A stretch of DNA of 64,000 nt from Vogesella urethralis (GTDB lineage Bacteria; Pseudomonadota; Gammaproteobacteria; Burkholderiales; Chromobacteriaceae): contig NZ_VMDW02000058.1 of the NCBI RefSeq assembly GCF_007644045.2, positions 1 through 64,000 on the forward strand. Reading direction: 5' to 3'. The notes below the pieces were generated by a model, which worked only from the letters and a program-made list of their open reading frames with translations, did no database searches and was not told where the DNA came from. This document shows positions 24,436 to 33,428 of this stretch, piece by piece. Position 1 is the stretch's first letter; every line of letters begins with the position of its first letter. Made by a program: the position numbers and the translations under genes.

Positions 24436-24466
24436 CAATAGCCAGTTTTTTCTTTTCTGGTTATTG
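24436..24466. promoter_or_regulatory. Near-perfect palindrome upstream of cysT
   Basis: CAATAGCCAG (24436-24445) and CTGGTTATTG (24457-24466) pair at nine of ten positions in an AT-rich gap. It lies about 115 bp before cysT and is a candidate CysB site for a second promoter of the sulfate operon. Confidence 0.5.
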
Positions 24467-24579
24467 AATAAGTAACGAAGAAATCCTTATTTCTGGAATA
24501 AAGCGGCGGCCAATATGCTGTTCCCAGTCATATCAACCACGGGATGCATGATGATGCTCACCCTGAAAGGACGCCGCCC

Positions 24580-25419
24580 ATGAGCCGCGCTGCCACCTTG
24601 CCACGGGTATTGCCCGGCTTTGGCCTGTCGATGGGTTTCACCCTGGCTTATCTGTCGCTGATCGTGCTGATCCCGCTGTCAGCCGTGTTCATCCGCTCCA
24701 GCGCGCTGCCGCTGGAAGCGTTCTGGGACGCGGTGACCGCGCCGCGCGTGCTGGCCTCGTACCGGCTGAGCTTCGGCATGGCGCTGTTGGCCGCCGCCAT
24801 CAATAGCGTGTTCGGCCTGCTGCTGGCGTGGGCGCTGGTGCGCTACCGCTTTCCTGGCAAGAAGCTGGTGGACGCGCTGGTGGACCTGCCATTCGCGCTG
24901 CCGACCGCAGTAGCCGGTATTGCGCTGACTGCGCTGTACGCCGGTAACGGCTGGCTAGGCCAGTACCTGGAGCCACTGGGCATCAAGGTGGCGTTCGGCC
25001 CGCTGGGCGTGCTGGTGGCGCTGGTATTCATCGGCCTGCCGTTTGTGGTGCGTACCGTGCAGCCGGTGCTGGAAGACATGGAAACCGAGCTGGAAGAAGC
25101 CGCGACCAGCCTGGGCGCGCACCGCTGGCAGACCTTCCGCCACGTGATCCTGCCGGTGTTGCAGCCGGCAATGATGACCGGTTTTGCGCTGGCCTTTGCC
25201 CGCGCCGTAGGCGAGTACGGCTCGGTGATCTTCATTGCCGGCAATATCCCGATGGTGTCGGAAATTACCCCGCTGATGATCATCAGCAAGCTGGAGCAAT
25301 ACGACTACGCCGGCGCGACCGCCATCGCCAGCGTGATGCTGGTGGCGTCGTTCCTGTTGCTGCTGGCGATCAACGGTTTGCAGGCGTGGCAGGCACGCCG
25401 TAACGGAAGGAGTGCGTAA
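24580..25419 (+). CDS. cysT: Sulfate/thiosulfate ABC transporter permease CysT
   Basis: This is the first permease of the sulfate importer (also named CysU). It has 279 residues and six membrane helices. The EAA loop that docks the ATPase is at [20 protein letters not shown] (about 173-192). [20 protein letters not shown] is the typical CysT N-terminus. The ATG at 24580 is chosen because an AAAGGA site lies upstream and the longer frame adds a non-family extension. Its TAA overlaps the cysW ATG. Confidence 0.95.
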   Translation: MSRAATLPRVLPGFGLSMGFTLAYLSLIVLIPLSAVFIRSSALPLEAFWDAVTAPRVLASYRLSFGMALLAAAINSVFGLLLAWALVRYRFPGKKLVDALVDLPFALPTAVAGIALTALYAGNGWLGQYLEPLGIKVAFGPLGVLVALVFIGLPFVVRTVQPVLEDMETELEEAATSLGAHRWQTFRHVILPVLQPAMMTGFALAFARAVGEYGSVIFIAGNIPMVSEITPLMIISKLEQYDYAGATAIASVMLVASFLLLLAINGLQAWQARRNGRSA

Positions 25420-26309
25420 TGGCCGGTGCCGTATCCTCATTGACCCTGCAGCACGACAAGGCGGCGCTGCTGGAAAGCCGCCAGGCCACCCGCGAGGCGC
25501 CGTGGGTGAAGTACACCATCCTCACCGTTGCGCTGGGCTTCTTTACCGTGTTCTTGCTGCTGCCCTTGCTGGTGGTGTTTGTCGAGGCGCTGGCCAAGGG
25601 CTGGGACACCTACCTCGCCGCGCTGGTAGAGCCGGACGCGCTGTCGGCGGTGAAGCTGACGCTGTTGGCCGCCGTCATCTCGGTACCGCTGAACCTGGTG
25701 TTTGGCGTGGCCGCTGCTTGGGCCATCACCCGTTTTGACTTCCGTGGCAAACAACTGCTGATCACGCTGATTGACCTGCCGTTTTCGGTGTCGCCGGTGG
25801 TGGCCGGCCTGATCTACGTGCTGGTGTTCAGCAGCCACGGCTGGGTTGGCCCCTGGTTGCTGGCGCACGATATCAAGGTGATTTTTGCCGTGCCCGGCAT
25901 TGTGCTGGCCACCGTGTTTGTGACCGTACCGTTCGTGGCGCGCGAGCTGATTCCGCTGCTGCAGGCGCAGGGGCGGGAGGAAGAAGAAGCCGCTGTGGTA
26001 CTGGGCGCCCGTGGCTGGCAGGTGTTCTGGCACGTAACGCTGCCCAATGTGCGCTGGGCGCTGCTGTACGGCGTGATCCTCAGCAATGCGCGGGCGATGG
26101 GCGAGTTCGGCGCGGTATCGGTGGTATCCGGCCACATTCGTGGCGAAACCAACACCCTGCCGCTGCATGTGGAAATTCTTTACAACGAGTACAACTTCGC
26201 GGCTGCCTTTGCCGTGGCGTCGCTGCTGGCCCTGTTGGCGCTGGTGACGCTGGCGGTGAAGAGCTGGGTGGAATGGCGTGCCAGCAACAGCCTTGTGCAG
26301 GAGGATTGA
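25419..26309 (+). CDS. cysW: Sulfate/thiosulfate ABC transporter permease CysW
   Basis: This is the second permease of the sulfate importer: 296 residues, six membrane helices. The EAA loop is [20 protein letters not shown] (about 188-207), and the C-terminal helix precedes VKSWVEWRA. It overlaps cysT by one base (TAATG) and cysA follows at once, as in most sulfate operons. A hydrophilic N-terminal extension of about 30 residues is normal for CysW. Confidence 0.95.
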   Translation: MAGAVSSLTLQHDKAALLESRQATREAPWVKYTILTVALGFFTVFLLLPLLVVFVEALAKGWDTYLAALVEPDALSAVKLTLLAAVISVPLNLVFGVAAAWAITRFDFRGKQLLITLIDLPFSVSPVVAGLIYVLVFSSHGWVGPWLLAHDIKVIFAVPGIVLATVFVTVPFVARELIPLLQAQGREEEEAAVVLGARGWQVFWHVTLPNVRWALLYGVILSNARAMGEFGAVSVVSGHIRGETNTLPLHVEILYNEYNFAAAFAVASLLALLALVTLAVKSWVEWRASNSLVQED

Positions 26310-26310
26310 G

Positions 26311-27387
26311 ATGAGCATTCAGGTACAAAACATTCACAAGGCGTTCGGCAACTTCGTGGCGCTGGACAACCTGACCCTGGACTTCCCCGCCGGCGAGCTG
26401 GTGGCGCTGCTGGGTCCGTCCGGTTGCGGCAAGACCACTTTGCTGCGCGTCATTGCCGGCCTGGAACAAGCCGACAGCGGCAAGGTGCTGCTGGATGGCG
26501 AAGACGCCTCCGACACCCACGTGCGCGAGCGCCAGGTGGGCTTTGTGTTTCAGCACTATGCGCTGTTCCGCCACATGACCGTGTTCGACAACGTGGCCTT
26601 CGGCCTGCGCATGAAGCCGCGCGGCCAACGTCCGTCCGAAGCCGAGATCAAGCGCAAGGTGCACGAGCTGTTGAACCTGGTACAGCTGGACTGGCTGGCC
26701 GACCGCTTTCCGGCTCAGCTGTCCGGCGGCCAGCGCCAGCGTATTGCACTGGCCCGTGCGCTGGCGGTAGAGCCGCGCGTGCTGCTGCTGGACGAGCCGT
26801 TCGGCGCGCTGGACGCCAAGGTGCGCAAAGAGCTGCGCCGCTGGCTGCGCCGCCTGCACGACGAGCTGCACATCACCTCCATCTTCGTGACCCACGACCA
26901 GGAAGAAGCGCTGGAAGTGGCCGACCGCGTGGTGCTGATGAACCACGGCCGCGTCGAGCAGATCGGCAGCCCGGCCGAGGTATACCGCCAGCCGGCCACA
27001 CCGTTCGTGTACGGCTTTCTGGGTGCGGCTAACCGCTTTGAAGGCAGCAGCAGCGCCGGCGGCATCGCCGTGGGCGCCAGCACGCTGACCGGTGAGGCAC
27101 AGCCGGCGCACGACAAGGTTGTTGCCTTCGTTCGCCCGCACGAGCTGGACATCGTGCTGCAGCCGGACGCCAGCGGCATTCCGGCACGCATCAGCCGCGT
27201 GCTGACGCTGGGCGCGCTGACCCGTGTGGAGCTGGAAGGCCTGGCCGACGTGGCGGGTCAGCATTTTGACGTCGAACTGCACGCGGCCAACCCGCTTGTG
27301 GCACAGTTGGCCGCAGGCCAGACTGTGCGCCTGCAACCGCGCGCCGTGCGCGTGTTTGCCCAACCCGAAACCGCAGGTGCCGCATGA
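26311..27387 (+). CDS. cysA: Sulfate/thiosulfate ABC transporter ATP-binding protein
   Basis: This is the ATPase of the sulfate importer (358 residues). Walker A is GPSGCGKTT (about 36-44), the ABC signature is LSGGQRQR (about 139-146), Walker B is [15 protein letters not shown], and the switch histidine lies in [13 protein letters not shown]-like C-terminal domain (about 240-350) with RPHELDIV distinguishes CysA-type importers and often has a regulatory role. GGAGG precedes the ATG at 26311. Its TGA overlaps the cysB start (ATGA). Confidence 0.97.
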   Translation: MSIQVQNIHKAFGNFVALDNLTLDFPAGELVALLGPSGCGKTTLLRVIAGLEQADSGKVLLDGEDASDTHVRERQVGFVFQHYALFRHMTVFDNVAFGLRMKPRGQRPSEAEIKRKVHELLNLVQLDWLADRFPAQLSGGQRQRIALARALAVEPRVLLLDEPFGALDAKVRKELRRWLRRLHDELHITSIFVTHDQEEALEVADRVVLMNHGRVEQIGSPAEVYRQPATPFVYGFLGAANRFEGSSSAGGIAVGASTLTGEAQPAHDKVVAFVRPHELDIVLQPDASGIPARISRVLTLGALTRVELEGLADVAGQHFDVELHAANPLVAQLAAGQTVRLQPRAVRVFAQPETAGAA

Positions 27388-28313
27388 ATTTCCAGCAACT
27401 TCGCATCATCCGTGAAACGGTGCGCCAGAACTTCAACCTGACCGAGGTCGCCAACGCGCTGTTTACCTCGCAGTCTGGCGTATCCAAACACATCAAGGAC
27501 CTGGAAGACGAGCTGGGCGTGGAGCTATTCATCCGCAAGGGCAAGCGCTTCCTGGGCCTGACCGACCCCGGCAAGGAACTGCTGGTGATCGTGGAGCGCA
27601 TGCTGCTGGACGCCGGCAACATCAAGCGCCTGGCCGAGCAGTTCAGCCTGCGCGACGAGGGCCAGCTCACCATTGCCACCACCCACACCCAGGCGCGCTA
27701 CGCGCTGCCCAAGGTGGTGACCGCGTTCAAGAAAGCCTTCCCAAAAGTGCACCTGGTGCTGCACCAGGCCAGCCCGGACGAGCTGGTGCGCCTGCTGCTG
27801 GCCGGCGAGGCCGACATCGGCATCGCCACCGAAGCGGTGGCCGAGGTGCCGGAGCTGGTGTCCTTCCCGTACTACAGCTGGCACCACGCGGTGATCGCAC
27901 CGCCCGAGCACCCGCTGCACGGGCAAACGCTGTCGCTGGACACGCTGGCCGAGTACCCGATCGTCACTTACCACCAGGGCTTTACCGGGCGCGCCCAGAT
28001 CGACCGCGCCTTTGCCGACGCTGGCCTGGCGCCGGACATCGTGATGGCAGCGCTGGATGCCGACGTGATCAAGACCTACGTGGAGCTGGAGCTGGGCGTC
28101 GGCATCATCGCCTCGATGGCGGTGGATGCGCAGCGCGACAGCCAGGTACGCGTGGTAGAAGGCGCGCCGCTGTTTGGCCACCAGACCACCCGCGTCGCCA
28201 TCCGTCGCGGCCACTACCTGCGCAGCTACGCCTACCGCTTCATCGAGCTGTGCTCGGCCGCGCTGGACGAAGACAGCGTGCGCCAGGCGCTGCTGCCGGC
28301 AGTGCAGGACTGA
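27384..28313 (+). CDS. cysB: LysR-type sulfur regulator CysB
   Basis: This is the activator of cysteine biosynthesis and sulfate uptake, answering to N-acetylserine. The 309 residues begin [20 protein letters not shown], the CysB/Cbl signature, with a winged helix containing [18 protein letters not shown]. The effector domain (about 90-300) has [11 protein letters not shown], which contacts sulfate or acetylserine in relatives. It is translationally coupled to cysA, so the transport operon produces its own regulator. Cbl is a less likely alternative. Confidence 0.95.
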   Translation: MNFQQLRIIRETVRQNFNLTEVANALFTSQSGVSKHIKDLEDELGVELFIRKGKRFLGLTDPGKELLVIVERMLLDAGNIKRLAEQFSLRDEGQLTIATTHTQARYALPKVVTAFKKAFPKVHLVLHQASPDELVRLLLAGEADIGIATEAVAEVPELVSFPYYSWHHAVIAPPEHPLHGQTLSLDTLAEYPIVTYHQGFTGRAQIDRAFADAGLAPDIVMAALDADVIKTYVELELGVGIIASMAVDAQRDSQVRVVEGAPLFGHQTTRVAIRRGHYLRSYAYRFIELCSAALDEDSVRQALLPAVQD

Positions 28314-28367
28314 GTACCCGCATAAGGCACAGCGTGGCCCCCGCCTGCCAGCGGGCGGGGCAGCCCT

Positions 28368-28396
28368 TGCGGCCAACCTTGGCCGCTTTCCTTTTT
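28368..28396 (+). terminator. Repeat-containing hairpin after cysB
   Basis: A copy of TGCGGCCAAC folds as GCGGCC (28369-28374), AACCTT loop, GGCCGC (28381-28386), followed by TTTCCTTTTT. It probably ends the cys operon, and is an example of the 10-mer built into a terminator-like element. Confidence 0.65.
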
Positions 28397-28412
28397 CCTT
28401 GCGAGGCATGGC

Positions 28413-29237
28413 GTGAATCTGCAACGGCTGGTCAGCTATTTCGAGATCTGGGGCCGTTCGCAGCACGGCGCCGGGCCGCAGCTGGCCTTTGACGACGACG
28501 GCGCCTTCGGCCGCCTTGGCCACTTGCGGCTGGACAGCCACTACCAGCCCTTGCTCGACCGCCAGTAACGAGCGGTGGCCTACGAAGCGCTGCTGCGCGT
28601 CAGCGACCCGCAGGGGCGGCGCATCGCGCCGGACCGCTTTTTTGCCGCGCTGGACGACAGCCACAACGTGATCGGCGTGGACCGGCTGTGCCGCGTCATC
28701 CACAGCGTCAACTTCCTGACCCAGCAGCCGCAACAGCAGGCCTTGTACCTGAACGTCAACGGCCGCCATCTGCTGGGCATTGCCAGCGGCCGCCACGGCG
28801 CTACCTTCGAAGCGTTGCTGGCTTACTGCGGGCTGGCGCCGCAACAGGTGGTGCTGGAGATCATCGAATCCAGCGTCGATGACCTGGCCTTGCTGCAGCA
28901 GGCCATTACCGCGTACAAGGCCAAGGGTTTCCGCATTGCCATCGATGATTTCGGTGCCCGCCATTCCAACTTCGACCGCCTGTGGGCGCTGGAGCCGGAC
29001 ATCGTCAAGCTCGATCGCAGCCTGACGGCGCAGGCAGCGCAGAACCCGCGCGCGGCCAAGGTGCTGCCGGTGCTGGTGCGGCTGATCCAGGACCTGGGCG
29101 CCCAAGTGGTGTGCGAGGGCATCGAAACACCGGTGCAGCAGGCGCTGGCGCTGGACGCCGGCGCCGACCTGCTGCAGGGCTATCTGTACGGTGAGCCGTC
29201 GCCGCGCTTGCTGGCGGCGCAGACGCTGCCGGCTTGA
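28413..29237 (+). pseudogene. EAL-domain cyclic-di-GMP phosphodiesterase, interrupted by a stop codon
   Basis: The gene reads from GTG 28413 through a complete EAL domain of 274 codons, but codon 52 is TAA (28566-28568). The stop falls between SHYQPLLDRQ and RAVAYEALLR, where EAL proteins have an uninterrupted strand-loop. All catalytic residues follow in the same frame: E of YEALLR, N of LNVNG, E of LEIIES, IDDFG, K of VKLDRS, E of CEGIET and Q of LLQGYLYG. One C-to-T change (CAA to TAA) explains it. A GTG at 28575 could restart but has no ribosome-binding site and loses the first strand. It is either a recent pseudogene, a readthrough case or a sequencing error. Confidence 0.85.
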
Positions 29238-29238
29238 T

Positions 29239-30123
29239 TCAGGCGGCGGCGCTCTGCCGTGCCGGCCACGCCAGCCATAAGGCGGCGCCGGCGATCATCA
29301 GTCCGCCCAGCCAGCCGCTAGCGGCCAGCGGCTCGCCCAGCCAGCTCACCGCAAATAGCGCGCCCCACAGCGGTTCGCTACCCAGCAGCAGCGCCACCTT
29401 GCTGGGGCTGGTGGCCGCCAGCGCGCGGTTCATCGCCCAGAACGCAAACAGCGTGCAGCACAGCGTCAGGAACAGCATCGGCAGCCAGAAGTCCGCCTGC
29501 AGCGGCAAGGCCGGCAGCCCGCCCGGCTGCAGCAGGCCCAGCGCCAGCGCGGCGGCGCCCACCAGCAGGCCTTGCACCGCAGTCAGCCCCAGCATGTCGA
29601 TGCCCTTGCCGGCGGTCAGCCGCGTCGCCAGACAGCTCTGGAAGGCGCGGATCAGCGCCGCCAGCAGCATCAGCGCGTCGCCTGGATTCAGGCCGCCGCC
29701 GGCCATGCCGGTAAGCAACCAGGTGCCCAACAGCGACACGATGGCGGCCAGCCACAGCTTGCCGGCCGGACGCTTGCCCAGCCACAGCCATTCCACCGGC
29801 GGCGTCAGCAGCAGGCACAGGCTGACCAGAAACGCCGCCTTGCCGGCGCTGGTGTGCGCCACGCCGGCGGTCTCGGCCAGAAAAATGGCCAGCAGGCCGA
29901 CGCTGGTCGGCAGCGCTACCCGTACCGTGGCGGCACGCTGTGGCGCCGGCAGCCGCAGCCAGTACGGCAGCAGCAGCGCGGCGGTCAGCAGAAAGCGGAT
30001 GGCGATGACGCCGGCCACCGGGTAGTAGGCCAGCGCGGTCTTCACCATGCTGTAGCTGCTGCCCCAGATCACGGCAGTCAGCAGCAATAGCAACTCGGGC
30101 GGCAGTGGGCGGCGGGTGGGCAT
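29239..30123 (-). CDS. EamA-family drug/metabolite exporter
   Basis: This inner-membrane exporter has ten helices in two EamA repeats (294 residues). The first repeat opens with LLLLTAVIWGSSYSMVK, where W and the small-residue stretch are typical. The second has a matching FWAMNRALAATSPSKVALLLGSEPLWGALF motif pattern near residues 230-260. Substrates of such proteins range from amino acids to metabolites and cannot be named. The ATG at 30123 has AGGAG correctly placed. A LysR gene is divergent 87 bp away and probably controls it. Confidence 0.9.
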   Translation of the reverse strand: MPTRRPLPPELLLLLTAVIWGSSYSMVKTALAYYPVAGVIAIRFLLTAALLLPYWLRLPAPQRAATVRVALPTSVGLLAIFLAETAGVAHTSAGKAAFLVSLCLLLTPPVEWLWLGKRPAGKLWLAAIVSLLGTWLLTGMAGGGLNPGDALMLLAALIRAFQSCLATRLTAGKGIDMLGLTAVQGLLVGAAALALGLLQPGGLPALPLQADFWLPMLFLTLCCTLFAFWAMNRALAATSPSKVALLLGSEPLWGALFAVSWLGEPLAASGWLGGLMIAGAALWLAWPARQSAAA

Positions 30124-30209
30124 GATTTCTCCTTGTCTTGGGTGTGGCCCAGTATGAAACTGGTCATTCAGGCTGATAATCGGCCATTCAGGCAAAGGAT
30201 TTGTGCGCC

Positions 30210-31151
30210 ATGAGAACAAATGAACTGTTACCGCTGCTGCCGGACCTGGCAGTGCTGGTGGACGTGGTGGAAGCCGGCTCGTTCAGCGCGGCGGCACGGC
30301 TGCAGGGCAGCACGCCGTCGGCGGTCAGCCGGCAGATGGCGCGGCTGGAGGCGGCACTGGGGCTGACGCTGCTGGAGCGCAGCACGCGCCGGCTACGGCT
30401 GACCAGTGGCGGACAGGAAGTGGTACGCCACGCGCGCAGCATGCTGGACGCGGCCCGTGCCGCTTGCGACGGCGCCGCCCGGCACGCCAGCACCGTGGCA
30501 GGGCGGGTGAGGTTGGCCGCACCGAAGGCCGCCTTGCGCCAGATCATTCATCCACAGCTACCGGCCTTGTTGCAGACTTATCCACAGTTGGCGCTGGAAT
30601 TGCAGGTAAGCGACCAGCCGGCCGACCTGATCGCCGACGGCGTGGACATCGCGCTGCGGCTGGGCGACCCGCCCGCCGGCTACGTGGCGCGGCCGTTCAT
30701 GGTGGTGCGTACCAAGCTGTACGCCGCACCGGCCTATCTTGCGCAGCACGGCACGCCGCAGCACCCGTCCGAACTGGTGCGCCACAGCTGCCTGCACCTG
30801 GCCGAGCAGGCCGGCGACGACGAGTGGTGTGCGGTGCGCGACAACGAACGGGTAGTGGTGAACGTGCGCGGCCGCTACGCCAGCAACCACAGCGAGATGC
30901 GGCGCGAGGCCGCCGAGTGGGGCATGGGTATCGCCAGCCTGCCCGACTTTACCGCCCGCCAGGCGCTGGACGAGGGCAGGCTGCTGGCGGTGCTGCCGGA
31001 CTGGCAGCTGCTGGGCCGCTACCAGGGCACCAGCTGGCTGGTGTACCACGCCGATCGTTACCGTTCGGCGCGGGTACGCGCGGTGGTGGATTTCCTGCTG
31101 GGCGTGGCCACGCGGCTGGGCTATGGCACGTCTAGCCTGCCGCCTGGCTGA
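30210..31151 (+). CDS. LysR-family transcriptional regulator next to the EamA exporter
   Basis: This 313-residue regulator has a winged helix (DLAVLVDVVEAGSFSAAARL, about 11-30, then STPSAVSRQMARLEAALG) and a periplasmic-binding-like effector domain (about 92-300). It resembles the DhlR/CrgA-type subgroup with the segment DLIADGVDIALRLG. The ATG at 30210 has AAAGGA ten bases upstream. The 86-bp gap to the exporter contains a near-duplicate of GGCCATTCAGG (30159-30192), a candidate operator. The inducer is unknown. Confidence 0.88.
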   Translation: MRTNELLPLLPDLAVLVDVVEAGSFSAAARLQGSTPSAVSRQMARLEAALGLTLLERSTRRLRLTSGGQEVVRHARSMLDAARAACDGAARHASTVAGRVRLAAPKAALRQIIHPQLPALLQTYPQLALELQVSDQPADLIADGVDIALRLGDPPAGYVARPFMVVRTKLYAAPAYLAQHGTPQHPSELVRHSCLHLAEQAGDDEWCAVRDNERVVVNVRGRYASNHSEMRREAAEWGMGIASLPDFTARQALDEGRLLAVLPDWQLLGRYQGTSWLVYHADRYRSARVRAVVDFLLGVATRLGYGTSSLPPG

Positions 31152-31177
31152 TAAGCCGGTAGCTGCACCAAGCAAAA

Positions 31178-31198
31178 CACCCCGCCGTGGCGGGGTGT
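31178..31198 (-). terminator. Terminator of fpr
   Basis: CACCCCGCC and GGCGGGGTG form a tight hairpin with a two-base loop. On the minus strand it is followed by TTTT, 25 bp beyond the fpr stop. A GTTGGCCGCA repeat lies between stop and hairpin. Confidence 0.85.
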
Positions 31199-31223
31199 GG
31201 CAGGGTTGGCCGCAGACCGGCGC

Positions 31224-32003
31224 TTACTTCTCGACGAAGGCGCGCTCGATGGCGAAGTGGCCCGGCTCGCCCATGCGCGGCGACTCCTTGAAGCCCAGCT
31301 CTTCCAGAATGTGGCAGGTGTCTTCCAGCATGGCCGGGCTGCCGCACAGCAGGGCGCGGTCGGTTTCCGGGTTCAGCTGCGGAATGCCCAGGCGCTGTGC
31401 CAGCTCGCCGCTCTTGATCAGGTCGGTCAGACGGCCCTGGTTGGCGAACGGTTCGCGGGTAACGGTGGGGTAGTACACCAGCTTCTCGCTGATGATCTCG
31501 CCCAGGAACTCGTGTGCCGGCAGCTCTTTGGTGATGTAGTCGTGGTAGCCCAGCTCGCTGACCCAGCGTACGCCGTGGATCAGGAAGATCTTGTCGTACA
31601 GGTCGTAGACTTCCGGGTCCTTGATGATGGACATGAACGGGGCCAGGCCGGTGCCGGTGGACAGCAGGAACAGGTGCTTGGCGTTCGGCAGCAGGTTGTC
31701 CTGCACCAGGGTGCCGGTGGGCTTGCCGGAGATCACCACCTTGTCACCCGGTTGCAGGTGCTGCAGGCGCGAGGTCAGCGGGCCGTTCTGTACCTTGATG
31801 GAGTAGAACTCCAGGTGTTCTTCCCAGTTGGCGCTGGCCACCGAGTAGGCACGGATCAGCGGTTTGCCGTTCACTTCCAGACCGATCATCACGAACTGGC
31901 CGTTGATGAAACGCAGACCCGGGTCGCGGGTGCAGGTGAAGCTGAACAGGGTGTCGTTCCAGTGATGGACGGACAGGACGGTTTCGGTCGAAAGAGTAGC
32001 CAT
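31224..32003 (-). CDS. fpr: Ferredoxin/flavodoxin-NADP+ reductase
   Basis: This FAD enzyme exchanges electrons between NADPH and ferredoxin or flavodoxin, supporting iron-sulfur chemistry and oxidative-stress defence. The 259 residues are of the short bacterial subclass. FAD contacts are in LIRAYSVAS (about 49-57), the NADP-binding site is STGTGLAPFMS (about 115-125), and ALLCGSPAM and the C-terminal FVEK are subclass signatures. The ATG at 32003 gives the normal N-terminus. It appears monocistronic, with a terminator downstream. Confidence 0.96.
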   Translation of the reverse strand: MATLSTETVLSVHHWNDTLFSFTCTRDPGLRFINGQFVMIGLEVNGKPLIRAYSVASANWEEHLEFYSIKVQNGPLTSRLQHLQPGDKVVISGKPTGTLVQDNLLPNAKHLFLLSTGTGLAPFMSIIKDPEVYDLYDKIFLIHGVRWVSELGYHDYITKELPAHEFLGEIISEKLVYYPTVTREPFANQGRLTDLIKSGELAQRLGIPQLNPETDRALLCGSPAMLEDTCHILEELGFKESPRMGEPGHFAIERAFVEK

Positions 32004-32122
32004 GTGGATTGTCTTTGGATACAGGCAAAAATCATCAAGCCGCCATTCTACCGCAGCTTGCAAATAACTGCTTGGACGGAAAGGTTCTGTCTTTATTGCG
32101 TTTTTTGATGTTGGTCAATTTA

Positions 32123-32245
32123 TATAATGATATAAGTTCTCGATACGCAGCACGTACGCGGCTGTCAGGGTGTCGGACAGCCTGTAGTTGCGCGCCTACA
32201 CGCGGCGCGCTATGTTGCCCTGCAACAACAACACGGAGAGCAGTG
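32123..32245 (+). promoter_or_regulatory. Promoter element and hairpin-rich leader of the dehydrogenase gene
   Basis: A perfect TATAAT (32123-32128) in an AT-rich stretch is a likely -10 element. The following leader of about 110 nt contains two hairpins: GGCTGTC/GACAGCC (about 32160-32183) and GCGCGCC/GGCGCGC (about 32190-32211). A GGAG ribosome-binding site (32235-32238) follows. The leader could be an attenuator, but no known riboswitch was recognised. Confidence 0.45.
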
Positions 32246-33235
32246 ATGAAACTGTGCGTGATCGCCGGTGACGGCATTGGCGCCGAGGTGGTGCCGCAGG
32301 CAGTACGGGTGCTGCAGCACCTGCTGCCCGCCTTGCAAACGGTCAGCGCCGACGCCGGTTGGGCCACCTTTCAGCAGCAGGGCACGGCGTTGCCGGACGC
32401 CACGCTGGCGGCGGCGCGTGCGTGCGGCGCGGTGCTGTTTGGCGCGGTCAGCTCGCCGGCGCGGGCGGTGGCCGGCTACCGCTCGCCCATCGTGCAGTTG
32501 CGGCGCTTGCTGGGCTGCCACGCCAACCTGCGGCCAACCCTCAGCCTGCCAGACTGCGGCCTGCCGGGGGTGGATCTGTGGGTGGTGCGCGAAAACACCG
32601 AAGACCTGTACGTGGGCGAGGAGCAAAGCGACGGCGACACCGCCACCGCCATCAAGCGCATCACCCGCGCTGCGTCGCTGCGGGTGGCCGAGAGCGCGTT
32701 TGCGCTGGCCGCAGCGGCCGGGCGCCGCCGCGTCACCATCGTGCATAAAGCCAATATCATGCCGCTGAGCGACGGCCTGTTCCGCGATTGCGCACGCGAG
32801 GTGGCGGTGCGTTACCCGCAGCTGCAGGTAGACGAAATGCTGGTGGATACCGCCGCGCTGAAACTGGCGCAGGCGCCGCAGGCGTTCGACGTGCTGCTGG
32901 CGCCCAATCTGTACGGCGACATCCTGTCCGATCTGGCGGCGGCATTTGGCGGCGGCCTGGGCGTGGCGGCGTCGCTGAACCTGGGGCAGGGCGTGGCCAT
33001 TGCCGAACCGGTACACGGCAGCGCGCCCGACATTGCCGGCCAGGGCGTGGCCAACCCGGTGGCTAGCCTGCTGTCGCTGGCCATGCTGTTGCGCCACCAC
33101 TGGCAGCAGCCGCAGGAAGCCAACCGGCTGGAACAGGCCGTCCGGCAGGTGCTGGCAGGCGGCGAATGCACGCCGGACTTGGGGGGCAGCGCCGGCACTG
33201 CGCAGTTCTGCGATGCGGTGATCGCCGCCTTGTAG
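32246..33235 (+). CDS. Isocitrate/isopropylmalate-family decarboxylating dehydrogenase
   Basis: This NAD(P)-dependent beta-decarboxylating dehydrogenase has 329 residues. The start MKLCVIAGDGIGAEVVPQ is the family's nucleotide-binding segment. WVVRENTEDLYVGEE (about 111-125) holds the substrate-binding RENT motif, VHKANIMPLSDGLF has the catalytic lysine, and NLYGDILSDLAAAFGGGLG the metal aspartates. RENTEDLYVG resembles isocitrate and homoisocitrate dehydrogenases more than LeuB, and the length fits homoisocitrate or small NAD-isocitrate enzymes. The exact substrate is unresolved. It stands alone between fpr and regB. Confidence 0.85.
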   Translation: MKLCVIAGDGIGAEVVPQAVRVLQHLLPALQTVSADAGWATFQQQGTALPDATLAAARACGAVLFGAVSSPARAVAGYRSPIVQLRRLLGCHANLRPTLSLPDCGLPGVDLWVVRENTEDLYVGEEQSDGDTATAIKRITRAASLRVAESAFALAAAAGRRRVTIVHKANIMPLSDGLFRDCAREVAVRYPQLQVDEMLVDTAALKLAQAPQAFDVLLAPNLYGDILSDLAAAFGGGLGVAASLNLGQGVAIAEPVHGSAPDIAGQGVANPVASLLSLAMLLRHHWQQPQEANRLEQAVRQVLAGGECTPDLGGSAGTAQFCDAVIAAL

Positions 33236-33334
33236 CCCCCCTGCGGCAAGGTGTCGCATTCCGCCGCCGCCGGCCATGCGCTACATTGCTGGTCAGCAGG
33301 GGGGCGCCCCTGCTTGCGAACTAGAACAGTTGAG

Positions 33335-33366
33335 GCCACCCACTGCGAACGGGTGGCTTTCTTTTT
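33335..33366 (+). terminator. Terminator after the dehydrogenase gene
   Basis: GCCACCC (33335-33341) pairs with GGGTGGC (33351-33357), followed by a T-rich tail. A second hairpin GCAGGGG/CCCCTGC lies just upstream (about 33296-33313). Confidence 0.8.
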
Positions 33367-33428
33367 TGTGGCCGCGACAAAATGCCGCAGCGCTGCGCCA
33401 CTATCGATGGCGATGGTAAAGTGCCGCC

